Assembly (NCBI GenBank): GCA_023548195.1
Contig: JAJHZJ010000014.1
Location: 18,487,718-18,551,717, forward strand
From: Bettongia penicillata ogilbyi
Taxonomy: Eukaryota > Chordata > Mammalia > Diprotodontia > Potoroidae
Direction of reading: 5' to 3'
DNA: 64,000 bases
Shown here: in pieces, positions 37,476 to 52,330 of the stretch
Layout: the number at the start of each line of letters is the position of its first letter
Numbering within the stretch: the stretch's first letter is position 1
Notes under the pieces: generated by a model
Told to the model about the DNA's origin: nothing
The model's database searches: none
The model's input: the letters and a program-made list of their open reading frames with translations, nothing else
Position numbers and translations under genes: made by a program

Positions 37476-37725
37476 CTTTTTTAATTTAAATAGAAAACAA
37501 GAAAACAAGAACAACAAAACATTGCCTTGTACACAGCAGACCATAAGGGAATATACAACCATAAATTTACAATTCAAGAAAATCTATATAATAAATGTTA
37601 CACATTGTTTCCAAAGAGGTTCAGCTTTTCTTTGCTTCCTTGTTGGTTTTCTTTTGTTCTCTGCTGTGCACTCCTATTTTTTCTCTACCTCCTCCCCTAT
37701 TCTAAAGAAGCATACAATTAAGTGT

Positions 37726-37800
<75 letters not shown>

Positions 37801-38225
37801 CACATACACACACATGCACACACGCACAGATTTACATATACATAGACATCTATAAACATACACACATGTACACATATACTTAAGATCATATCATGCTTAT
37901 TTCCTCCTCTCATCTGTTTCTGTAAAGGTGGATAGCATCTTCCTTCATAAATTCTAATTTTTTTTAAATCAATCATCCCTTCATTTCCTGCATTACAACA
38001 ATATTCCAACCCAATCACATCCTAACTGAGAGATTATCTATGAAAGTTTTTCCCCAGTTTTCAGCATTCTTGCTGCTCTTGGCTACATAAGCTTTGTTTA
38101 TAGAGGAAAATTTTAATTTAAGACAATTGAAACTTCCCTTTTTATGCTTCAACAATAACCTCACATTTTAATATAATTTAAGGTCTAAATACTGCTTAAA
38201 CTAGCCCCTTTACATCTTTTCCCCT
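37476..38225 (-). mobile_element. L1 3' UTR fragment with (TA)n-(CA)n
   Basis: It carries the same layout as the fragment at 33.2-33.6 kb: T-rich tail end, pyrimidine-rich UTR, then a microsatellite (TA at 37,728-37,764, TACA/CA to 37,830) and 'tttctgtaaaggtggatagc'. Confidence 0.6.
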
Positions 38226-39690
38226 GGTTTCCCTGGTTCCTGACCTTTTGTTCTTCCCAAGGAATTTTATTGTTTGTTCTAACTCAGTAAAATAATCTTT
38301 TTGGTAATTTAATTAGGATGATATTGAATAAATAGATAAGATCAGCAAAATTGTCATTTTATAAATTGATTGGCTTTATCTACCCAAGGAAAATAAAATT
38401 TACTTCAATTAGTTATACATGAGGTTATTTGTATAAAAAGTGTTTCATATTTATGTTTTCCTTTTCAGATGTTATATTCTGCATTCTCTTCTTATTTATA
38501 TTCAAAGCTGCCAGATCTTCTGTGGTCTTGATTGAGATTTCTTGATGCTGAACTACTTCTTTCCAACAACTTGTAGTATTCTTTTTTGTTTAAATGGAAA
38601 GCTATGGATTTTGACTATACCATTCCTCGAAGTTTTCCTTTTCACCTTTATTTTTCTATTTTCACATTATACTCTGGTTCTAATAAATCTGGGAAGTTTT
38701 CCTTTATGATTTCTTGCAATATACTATCCATATTTTTAAAAATATCTTGATTTTCAGAGAATCTGATACTTTTAAAAAAACTATCTCTCCTTGACTTTTT
38801 TTACTTTGAGTCAATTGTTTTTGATAGCAAATGCCTTATATTTTCTATTCAACCTTTTAATTTTGTTCTAATATTGCTTGCTATCTTACATTACAGAATT
38901 ATTGATTTCTCTTTGTTTACTCCAATTTCAAGAGATCCATTAATTAATTAAAGTTTTTCATTTTCTATTCTAGGCTACTTATCTTTCCAATTCTTCCCTT
39001 CAGATATTTTTATTTATTTTTGATATATATTCCTTAATTTCTCGTGAGCATTCATGTAGTCCTTACTAAATTTCTTTTTGTTTTCCTTTCGAATTTCTGC
39101 TTGCACTTGTCATAGAATTCTTCCCCAGGTTGGGATTTTGCACTATTGGATTAATTATATATGGATAGTAAGTTGTCTCCTGTTTGCCCATTTTCCAGGC
39201 TTTGTTCCTGAATTGGGGGTAATCACCAAGGTCAGGTCTGTCTTCTGCTGTAATTTTTGTGTGGAATGCATGGCCCCATTTGGTCTCACCCTGGATTACT
39301 TGTTTTCCATGCTGACCTCCACCTTCAGTGATTAGGTCCCCTGAATCTCTGAAATTCAAGTTACTGGATATTCAGAACCCTTCATGACATCTGAGGAGAC
39401 AGTACTAGCCCATGGCTTGAGTTATATGTCTATACTATTATGCCATGCCCTAATGGGTCACAGCAACTTCTGGTGGTTTCCAAGGTCCTTGCTATAGTTT
39501 TCTGACCACATAGGCCTTTCTGTTATGAAGTCCTGCCAGATTCCTATGTGCAATGTTACATCTATATAATCCAAAACAAAATTGTTCCTCTTAGAAAGAT
39601 TGTAAAACTGAAATTGAGATCCATTCTTGGGTTTGTTGCCCTAAAGTTTCCTTATTTATCTCACTCAGATCTCTTAACTGCTACCAAGAA
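38226..39690 (-). mobile_element. Old L1 fragment (RT piece, ORF1 and 5' UTR)
   Basis: The 38,226-38,420 part reads as late RT in reverse. 38,460-39,060 corresponds to ORF1 including its coiled-coil region in reverse. 39,060-39,550 is GC-richer 5' UTR-like sequence. Everything is strongly diverged and no frame survives. Boundaries are approximate. Confidence 0.5.
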
Positions 39691-39832
39691 CTTTAAAATT
39701 AAAGAGGATCTAGATTCAAATCCCACTACACACACTTATTAGATGTGGGTCACTTGAAAAATGTTTTCCAGTCTCAGTTTTACAATTTGAAAAATGGCAG
39801 TAATATTGGCATCACATCTAATTGCATCCTGC
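39690..39832 (+). mobile_element. MIR-type SINE
   Basis: 'tagattcaaatcccactac', 'cagtctcagttttacaattt' and 'aaaatggcagtaatattggc' follow MIR in sense order. Confidence 0.6.
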
Positions 39833-40244
39833 TTCTGATTTATCCTGTTATGTGTCCCTGGACAAGCTGCTTAGTGTTCCAATGATCTAAGTAACTATCT
39901 TAAGATTATACATTGCAAAGAAGATGAACAATTGCTTTGCAAGAGGGATTTCCCTCATATGGTAGTTCCCCATCCCATTGAAATCACAGGTTTAGCCTCT
40001 GTCTCGATCATTAACATTCTTCACTTAACAAGGTGGTTGTAAAGATTTAAAAAAAACCTAAAATGTTACAAATCAATTTGCCCCGGATGAATTTGGCAGT
40101 CCTTTGATGGACAACCCTCTACTGCCTTGTACATATAGGAAGCTATTTCTAGTAAGTATCAGAAAGAGTTCTGAGAGAGAAATCAAGGAGAAGAGAGATA
40201 AATAAAGAAGGGGAGTGGCATGGAATTGAATAGTAAATAGGAGG
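39833..40244. other. Unassigned DNA
   Basis: Nothing recognised apart from possible SINE scraps. Confidence 0.4.
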
Positions 40245-43200
40245 ACTTCTAGGAGGCACAGTCAACATGACATAGTAATGCAGTAACTCAGTTGAGGTTT
40301 CCCAATTCCCCTCAAAATAACTTTAAAATAACAACTCAGATCAAATTGTGGAGTGGCAGAACCAACAACAGGTTGGGGTGAAAAAATTTTCCACACAAAA
40401 GCACAAGACATTGGCTCCAGAGCAAAATATAGGTCATGCTCTGGCAATGCTTGTAGTAGGCCTTGAAGGCAACTGTTGCTGAAGCAGCAGCACCTTTAGA
40501 AATCCTCAACCTACAGACAATAATGAGATAGAACAACTGGTAAAAAAGAGACTATAAGTGACCCTTTGCTGGCACAGGATTCGGGACCCTTTTGCATTCC
40601 TTATATGCATTTCTGAGCCTCAGTCTCAGATCAAAGAAGAACACTAGCACTTGTGGCCATAGGAGAATAGGGACCCTGGTTATTGTTCTAGGACAAACAG
40701 GAGTAAGAGCACTTGTAGATACAGGGGAACAAGGTCCCCTTCTGGGTAAAGACTAGAGCACAGGACAGGAAAGCAAAGATTACATGTCTCCTTAGGTCAC
40801 ACTACCTTGAAAATTACCAAAAGTTTACAGACCTCCAGAACTAGCTCCAAAAACAGCAGCATGAAAAAACTTAAGCTTTAGACAGTACCCCCTCCATATC
40901 AAGAACAGGGCCCAACTTTAACATAAAGTTTAAAATTTAGAAATAGTCTGGGAAATAAGAAAACAGAAACAACAAAAAAGAACCTGACTAGGTTATGATG
41001 ATAGGAAAGATCAAAACAAAAAGTCAGAAGAGGACAACAATGTTAAAATAGCTATAATTAAAGCCTCAAAGAAATTATGAAGTGGAACCAGGTTCCACAA
41101 GAATTCCTAGAAGAGCTCAATAGAAAGTTTAAAAATAAAATAAGAGAAGAAAAGAAAAAAATGGGAAAAGAAATGAAAGCAATGCAAGAAAATTATGAAA
41201 AGACAGTAAACAGTTTGGTAAAAGAGCCCCAAAAATACTGAAGAAAATAATACCTTAAAAAAATTGTTCAAATTTTAAAGAAAGGCACAAAAACCCACTG
41301 TAGAGAGTTCCTTAAAAAACAGAATTGTCCAAATGGAAAAAAGGATTTGAATATCAATGAAGAAAAGAAATCCTTTAAAATGAGAGGTAGCCAAATGGAA
41401 AAAAGAGGTAAAAAGTTCAATGAAGAAAATAATTCCTTAAACATTAGAATTGGGTAAGAGGAAGCTAATGATGTCATGAGACAACAAGAAATGATAAAAA
41501 GGATGAAAAAAGAAGAAAGCGTGAAGTGCCTCATCAGAAAAACAACTCACCTGGAAAATAGATGGAAGAGAGATGATTCCAGAATTATTGAACTATCTGA
41601 AAGCAATGGTAAAAGAAAAAAAATCCTAGGCATAATCTTTCAAGAAATTATCAGGGAAAACTGCTCTTATTCTGGGATCAGAGGGGGAAAATAGTAACTG
41701 AGAGAATCCACCGATAACCTACTGAAAGAAATCCCCAAATGAAAACTCTCAAGAATATTAGAGTCAATTTTTAGAGCTCCCAGGTCAAGGAGAAAATACT
41801 GCAAGTTGCCAGAAAGAAGCAATTTAAATATTGTGGACCCACATTTAGAATGACACAAATTTGAGCAGCTTCCAGAAGAGTAGATTAAAGGGCTTGGAAT
41901 ATGATAGTCTGAAATGCAGAGGAACTAGGATTTCAACCAAGTATAACCTACCCTGCAAAGCTGAGTATAATCCTTCAGGGGAAAAATGGATTTTTAACAA
42001 AATATAGGACTTTGAAGAGTTCCTAATGAAAAGACCAGAACTGAATAGATAAATCTGACTTTCAAAAACCAAACTTAAGAGGCATATAAAAGAAGCATAT
42101 AAAAGTAAACATGAAAGAGAAATCATAAGGGATTCAATAAGGTTAAATTGTTTGCAATCCTATATGGGAAGATGATACCTGTAGCTACCAAGAACTTTAT
42201 CATTATTAGGGTAGTCAGGAGTGTATGTAAATAGAAAGTCTGAGCATGAGTTGACAATAAGATGATTTCAAAGAAGTTAAGAAGTGAGAACGAGGGATGC
42301 AATGCAAGCAGGATGAAGGCAGAGGAAGAATGTAAAAATGTTTCACATAAAAGAGGCATGAAAGGAAGAGCTTTTATATTGAAGGGGAAGATAGGTAGGG
42401 TGGTGAGCAATGCTTTGAACTGTCTTCTCATTGGAATTGGCTCAAAGATGGAATAACATACACATTCAGCTGAATATAGAAATCTACCTCACCCAACAGG
42501 AAATTAGAAAGGGAAAAGGATAGAAAAGAGAGTGATTGAAGGGAGAGCAGATTAAAGAAGGGAGAGCAGATTAAAGGAGGCAGTGTACAAAATAGACTTT
42601 TGAGTAGGGGAAGGGTAGAAAAGAGAAAGAGAGAAAGATAAACCAGAAAAAATAGCATGGAGAAGAATACACAGTTGGTAATCATACCTCTTGAATGTGA
42701 ATGAGATGATATCTCCCATAAAATATAAGTGAATATAAGAATAAGTTAAAAAGCAAAATCTAACAATAAGTTGTTTGCTTGTTTGTTTTTACGTAAAAGC
42801 ACACTTGAAACAGAAAAACAGAGGATAAAAATAAAATACTGCAACAGAATTTATTATGCTTCAGCTGAAGTAAAAAAAAACGGTGGTCATGATTGTTATC
42901 TCAGACAAAGCAAAAGCAAAAGCAGGCCTAATTAAGAGAGATAAGCACTTTTTATAGATGATATGATGGTATACATGGAAATTTCTAGTATTTCTACTAA
43001 AATTAGTTGAAACAATTAGTTGAAAAGTTTAGCAAAATAGCAAGATAAAATAAGAAACCCACAAAATCATTAGCATATCTGTATATCACCACCAATATCC
43101 TGCAAAACGGGAAAGTTTATTTAAAATAGTCAGACAGAATAAAATGCCTGGGAGTATACCAGTCAACACAAATCCAGGAAATATATGAACATAATTACAA

Positions 43201-44184
43201 AACACTTTTTGTATACGTTAAGTCATATTTAAATATTTGGAGAAATACTAAGAGTTCATGAATGTTTGAGCCAATATAATATAAGTGATGATTCCTCTTA
43301 AACTAGCCTACTCATTCAGTGCCATTGCAATTAAACTACTAAAATATTTTTAAGGCAGAAAAAATAATAATCAAATGCATTTGGGAGAAATAAAGGTCAA
43401 GAACATAAAAGGAATTAAAGAAAAATCTGTAAAGGAAAGAGGTCTAGCAGTATCAAAGAGGTGGTAACTAATAAAACTATATGTTACCAGCTAAGAAACT
43501 GAATGGTGGATACATCATACACAAGAGTAAATGATTATAACAACCTTGTGTTTTATAACCACAAGGATCTGAGCTTTTAGAATAAGAACTCATTATCTGG
43601 TTTAAAAAATGCTGTGAAAACTTGATATAGACTAACACCTTATTCCATTTACCAGGATAGGTTCAAAATGAATACATGACTTAGACATGAAGGGAGATTT
43701 AGGTAAATTAAAAGAACATGGAACATATTACGTATCAGATTTATGGATAGAAGAATTTATCAATAAAGAAGAGATAGAGAGCATTGTGGGATGTAAAATT
43801 AATAATTTTGGTTATTTTAAATTCAAAAATTCTTGTACAAATAAAACCAATGTGTAAAAGATTAGAAGGAAAGTGTAAAATTTGGGGAAATTTTAAACAT
43901 TTTCTAAGAAAGACTTCATATCTCAAATATATAGGAAACTGAATCAAATTCATAAGAATATGAGTATGTCCTTCCCCAGTTGATAAATGGTCAAAGGAAA
44001 TAAACAGGCTATTTTTAGAAGAAGAAATAACATAATTATATGAAAAAGATATTCCACATCATTGAAAGAGAAAGAAAAATTAAACCAATTTCAGGTACAA
44101 TCTCATATCTGGCAGATAGCCTAAAATGATAGAAGGAGAAGGACAAATGTTGATGGAGAAGTGGAAAAAGAGGAACACTGGAAA
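40245..44184 (+). mobile_element. L1 with ORF1 and large internal deletion of ORF2
   Basis: The order on the plus strand is: 5' UTR (about 40,245-40,960), ORF1 with a lysine/glutamate-rich coiled coil (about 41,000-41,560; the frame 41,476-41,694 shows SVKCLIRKTTHLENRWKRDD), the ORF1 C-terminal domain in several frames to about 42,130, a purine-rich inter-ORF region (about 42,150-42,680), a short endonuclease start ('tatgcttcagctgaag', about 42,860), then an abrupt jump near 42,950 to late RT ('tttatagatgatatgatggt', 'tgcctgggagtataccag'). The 3' end finishes near 44,184. Most of the endonuclease and the RT core is missing. Several stops and frameshifts show that it is dead. Confidence 0.75.
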
Positions 44185-44995
44185 GCAGAGTCAAGATGGC
44201 AGAGTAGAAACAGGGACTTACCTGGGCTCTTCCCTTACATCCCTCAAAATACCTCAAAAAATGACTTTGAACAAATTCTAGAGCAGCAGAAGTCACAAAA
44301 TGACAGAGTGAAATAGATTTCCAGCCCAAGATAATCTGAAAGGCTGACAGGAAGAGTTTATTGCACTGGGTTTAGAGTGGAGTGTAGCCCAGTGCAGCAC
44401 TGATGGAACTGGAGGAGGCCTCATGGCATTTACTCACTCACAGTTGTGGTGGTTTCTAGACGACTCAAGCCACAAACAACAAAGACAGCTTCAAAGGTCC
44501 GTGGGAAAGCTATCTCACCTGAGTGAGAAAGTAATGTGATCTGTTCCCAGCCCCAGTTTCAGCCCCAGAGCAGCAGCTGCCACTGCTACAGTACTGGCTA
44601 CTTATGGGGCTCTTGGCTTACAGACCATGGGGGAATCAAGTGGCTGATCTGAGTCACAGTCCTGGGTGGTGGTCCTGGAGTGAGGAGGTGCACTGGCATG
44701 ACAAAGTTGGTGGCAGCTGTGGAGAGGGAACCTACTTCCAATTCTAAGGCAGAAAAAGTTCTTGTTGCTCACCCACCAGAGTGCAGGCCAGGAGAGGAGT
44801 AAACACATTCCTTTGATCATACCACTTTGGAGGAGCTAAGAATTTACAGGTCCCAGGAAATACCTCTGAAAGCTGCACAAAACTCACAAAACTTCCACCA
44901 GCGAACCATTCACTTAACATGGAGCTCAGAGGTCATGTAATTGGTGGGAAAATGACCAAAAGAGGAAAAATTAGACTAAAGAATGTTACTTTCTT
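44185..44995 (+). mobile_element. L1/HAL1 5' part, split by an insertion
   Basis: It starts 'gcagagtcaagatggcagag', the typical marsupial L1-type 5' end, and continues as a GC-richer 5' UTR with 'tagagcagcagaagtcacaaa'. It is cut at gttactttctt (44,985-44,995), where a minus-strand HAL1 has inserted. The rest resumes at 48,003. Confidence 0.8.
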
Positions 44996-48002
<3,007 letters not shown>

Positions 48003-49244
48003 GTTACTTTCTTGATGAAAGAGTGTTTTTATGACAAGAAAGATCAAAGCCTACAAACAGAAGAAGATAGCAATGTCAAGTCTCCTGCATCCAAAGCCTC
48101 CAAGAAAAATATGAAATAGTCTCAGGCCATGGAAGAGCTCAAAAAGGATTTTGAAAATGAAGCAATAAAAGCAGAGAAAAATTAAGAAGAAAAATGAGAA
48201 CAATGTAAGAATGTAAGAAAATCATGAAAAATGAGTTAACAGCTTGCTAAAGGAGAACTAGAAATGATGAAGAAAATAGTACCTTTAAAAATATGCTAAC
48301 CTAAATGGCAAAAGAGGTCCAAAAAGCCAATGAGGAGAATTGGACAAATGGAAAAGGATGTCCAAAACTTCACTAGAGAAAATAATTCCTTCAAAATTAG
48401 AATGGAAGCTAATGACTTTATGAGAAATCAAGAAATTTTAAAAACAAAACCCGAAGAATGAAAAAATAGAAAACAAATGTGAAATGTCTCACTGGAAAAA
48501 AACAATTCACCTTGAAAATAGATTCAGGAGAGATAATTTTAAAATTGTTGTACTACCTGAAAACCATGATCAAAAAAGGAGCTTAGACTTGATCTTTCAA
48601 GAAATTATCAAGGGAAACTCCCCTGATATTCTAGAACCAGAAGGTAAAATAGATTTTGAAATACTCTATCACCTCCTGAAAGAGATCCAAAAAGGAAAAC
48701 TCCTAGGAATACTGTGGCCAAATCTCAGAGTTCTCAGATCAAGGAGAAAATATGACAAACAGCCAGAAAGAAAGAATTCACATGTTGTAGAAACACAATC
48801 AGAACAACACAGGATTTAGCAGGTTCTATACTAAGGTATGAAAGGGCTTGGAATATAGTATTGCAGAGGTCAAAGGAACTAAGATTTAAATTTAGAATCA
48901 CTTACCCAATAAAACTGAGTATAATGCTACAAGGTTAAAGTGGAATTTCAATAAAATAGAGTACTTCCAAGTGTTCTTGTTGAAAAGACCACAGCTAAAT
49001 AGAAAATTTGACTGTGAAATACAAGAATCAAGAGAAACATGAAAAGGTAAACAGAATAAAGAATTCATAAGGGACTCATGAAAGTTCAACTGTTTACATT
49101 CCTACATGGAAAGATGATATTTGTAACTCATGAGACCTTTCTAAATATTAAGATAGTCAGCGGGAATACACACACACACATTTATGTATGGGTATAATAT
49201 ATATATATATATATGTATATGTATGTATTTGTATTATTGTTATG

Positions 49245-49445
49245 TTTGTCCTTCTTTCTTGAAGAGGACCATGACATCAAGATGATGATATGACTTGCAG
49301 TTGACTTTGATTTGAGGAAGAGAGGGCTGTGCAAGGTCATAAGCCTCATTTTCTCCTCCAGAATCATCTGGGTCCAGTGGCCTGATATTTGTCAGGAGCA
49401 CTGGAGATGGCCCAGGATGCAATGTGGGACCTTGGCCATTTGTAC
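49245..49445 (+). mobile_element. Marsupial SINE
   Basis: 'ttcttgaagaggaccatgac', 'agagggctgtgcaaggtcat', 'tctcctccagaatcatctgg' and 'ggagatggcccaggatgcaa' match a SINE I recognise as common in opossum and wallaby; I am not sure of its family name. Microsatellites flank it on both sides. Confidence 0.7.
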
Positions 49446-49610
49446 ATGTGTATGTAGGTATACGTATATGTATGAATGTATCTATCTATCTATTTATCTA
49501 TATATGTATATGTATATATATATGTGTATATATGTGTGTCTCTACATATGCATGCATACATATGTATACACATATGTGTATGTATAGAGAGATAGAGAGA
49601 GAGAAAGAAG
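49446..49610. repeat. TATG/TATC microsatellite
   Basis: Mixed TATG, TCTA and TA units directly follow the SINE end. Confidence 0.85.
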
Positions 49611-50029
49611 GCACAGAGTGAGCTAATATGAAGGGAGGATAACTAAAAAATAAAATTAAGTGTTGAAAATAATGTCCTGGAAAAAGAGGAAGGGAGAGAT
49701 AGAATGTAGCAAATCATCTACATAAAAGGTAGGAAAGAGATTTTACAATGGAGATGAAGGGAGAGGTGAGAGGGAATAGATGTGTCTTACTCTCCTCTTA
49801 CTCTCATTAGATTTGGCTTAAGGAGAGAATAATACACACTCAATTGGATACGGGTATCTATCTTACCCTACTGGAAGGATAGGAGAGGGAAGATAATAGA
49901 AGAGACCGCAGATTGGGGGAAGGGGTAATCAGAACAAACACTATTGTGGGAGGATAGGTCAAGAGAGAGAATGGAGTAAATGTAGGGCAGGACAGAATAG
50001 AGGGAAATGATTGGTCAGATCCACCAAAA

Positions 50030-50449
50030 CTGAATTAAGGTCCAAATTTTTACACATCCCCTCCAACGTCGAAGTTGTTATTAAAACATTGTTTCTTAAC
50101 TATGTGCAATACTCTCTTGGTTCTTCCCATTTCACTCCTCATTATTTCTCTCCATGCTTTTCTAAACTCATTGACCTCATCATTTCTCATAGCAGAGTAA
50201 TATTCCATCATGAGCATATACACAATTTGTTTTGCCATTCCCAGTTGATGGTTATTACCACAATTTCCAGTTATTTGTCACCACAAAGAGATTTGCCATA
50301 AATACTTTAAAGCGTATAGATTCTTTCACATTTTCCCAAATCAGATTGGGAAGCAGACCAGTGTTATTGCTGGGTCAAAGGGTATATGTAGTTTAATAGT
50401 TCTTTGGGCATAATTCCAAATCTCTCTCTGAAATGGTTAGAACATCTCC
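50030..50449 (-). mobile_element. Short L1 3' fragment with target duplication
   Basis: The plus strand shows late ORF2/3' UTR phrases in reverse ('aaactcattgacctcatcat', 'cagagtaatattccatcatg', 'ttcccagttgatggttatta'). Both ends touch cagatccaccaaaa (50,016-50,029 and 50,450-50,463), a 14-base direct repeat that looks like the target-site duplication. Confidence 0.65.
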
Positions 50450-50463
50450 CAGATCCACCAAAA

Positions 50464-52330
50464 TCTGCTATTAGTTTTAACTTTTAGTTCAACAGTTTTC
50501 TTAATTTCAGTTTTATGAATCTTTCATTTGGTTTTCAGAATTTCTAATTTTGGCATTTAATTGGGGAATTTTAATTTGTTCTTTTTCTAGCTTTTTAGCT
50601 GTATGCCCAATTCACTCATATCTTCTTTCAATATTTTATTCAGGTAATATTCAGATATAAAACTTGCCCTAAGAACCACTTTTGTTGCATCTCATAAGTT
50701 TTGGTATGTTGTTTCATTATTGTAATTCTCTTGGATGAAATTATTGATTGTTTCTACTACTGATTGTGTGACCCACTCATTCTTTAGGATTAGATTATTT
50801 AATTTCCAATTGATTTTTAGTCTATCTTTCCATGGTCCTTTATTAAATATAATTTTTATTGCATCATGATCTGAAAAGGATGCATTTAATATTTGTGCCT
50901 TTCTGCATTGAACTGTCAGGTTTTTATTCCCTTGTACATGGTCCATTTTTGTGTGGGTGCCATGTACTGCTTAGAAAAAGGTATATTCCTTTCTATCCCC
51001 ATTCAGTTTTCTCCAGAGGTCTACCATATCTAACTTTTCTAAAATTCTATTCACCACCTTTACTTCTTTCACAATTATTTTCTGGTTAGATTTATCTAGT
51101 TCAGAGTGAGGGAGGTTGAGGTCCCCCACTAGCATAGTTTTGCTGTCGGTTTCTTCTTGTAACTCCTTTAACTTCTCCTCTAAGAAACTGGATGCTATAC
51201 CACTTGGTGCATATATGTTTAATAATGATGTTACTTTATCGTCTATGAGCCTTTTTTTAGTAGTTTCCTTCCTTATTTCTTTTAATTTGATCAAATTTTG
51301 CTTTTGTTTTATCTGAGATAAGGATTGCTACCCTTGCTTCTTTTTTTTTCTCCAGTTGAAGCATAATATATTCTACTCCAGTCTTCGACCCTTATTCTTT
51401 GTGTATCCTTGTGTTTCAAACGTGTTTCTTGTAAGCAATCTACTGTGGAATCATGTTTTTATAATCTATTCTGCTATCTGCTTCCATTTTATGACTAAGT
51501 TCATCCCATTCACATGTATGATTGCTATCTGTGTCTTTCTCTCCATCCTATTCCCCACTGCTTGTTTATGCTTTTCTTTCTCCTTTTGTCCTTTACCTAC
51601 TCACTAGATTTTTGCTGTTGAATAACACCTCCCCCAATCTTCCTTCCTTTCTACCAGCTCCCTCTCTTTTCTTTCCTCTTTTCTTTAGTACTTCTTCCCT
51701 CCTTTCTATTCCCTCTCCATTTTATTTTCTCTTTCCTCTCCTACTGCCTATAGGACAAGTTAGATTTCTATACCTGGGTACGTGACTCCCTCCTTGAGTC
51801 AATTCCAATAATATTAACATTCCAACAATGCTCACCTCCCTCTCTTCCTTCCATTGTAACATGTCTTTGTGACTCTTTGTGAGATGTAATTTATCCTTTG
51901 GCTTCTTCCTTTCCTCTTCTCATCATCCTTTGCATGCCTTAATTAGGTTTTCTATCAGTACATCAAAGTCAACTTATATCCAAGCCCACTGACTATGTAT
52001 TTCCCTTCTAAATGATATAATAAAGATACTCTTCTCACTAGTTGTAAATATAATCTCCCCATGTAGGAATGTGAATAGTTTGCCTGGCTGATTTTTTTTT
52101 TTACTGTTTAGTTTTTAATGCCTCTCTTGAGTCTTATATTTAAAGATCAAATTTTCTCTTCAACTCTCATCTTTTCATAAGGAAATTCTGGAAGTCCCAT
52201 ATTTCACTGAATATTCATCTCCTTCCCTAAAAGTTTATGCTCGATTTTATTGTGTAGTTGATCTTTGATTTTAGTCTAAGCTCTTTTGTCTTATGGAATA
52301 TGATATTCCAAGCCCTCCAATCTTTTTAAA
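50464..52330 (-). mobile_element. L1 fragment: ORF2 endonuclease to ORF1 end
   Basis: The minus strand reads, from high to low coordinate, the ORF1 C-terminal end (about 52,070-52,330), the purine-rich inter-ORF region (about 51,560-52,060) and the ORF2 endonuclease. The frame 50,971-51,294 shows SLLNIYAPSGIASSF and VGDLNLPHSELDKS, which match the L1 endonuclease, and 50,692-50,946 continues with FSDHDAIKI. The RT is absent at the low-coordinate end. Truncated at 52,330 by the next element. Confidence 0.8.

Larger units (their letters stand above)
48003..50029 (+). mobile_element. L1/HAL1 second part (ORF1 and purine-rich 3' region)
   Basis: It continues the element begun at 44,185. It has ORF1 with coiled coil (about 48,050-48,500), the middle and C-terminal domain (frame 48,484-48,819, NFKIVVLPENHDQ), and then 'gtttacattcctacatggaa'. 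After that come a CA/TA microsatellite (49,170-49,226), a SINE and a second microsatellite, followed by a purine-rich segment (49,625-50,015) that resembles the HAL1 3' UTR. No ORF2 is seen, so the host element is probably a HAL1 too. Frames are broken. Confidence 0.7.
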
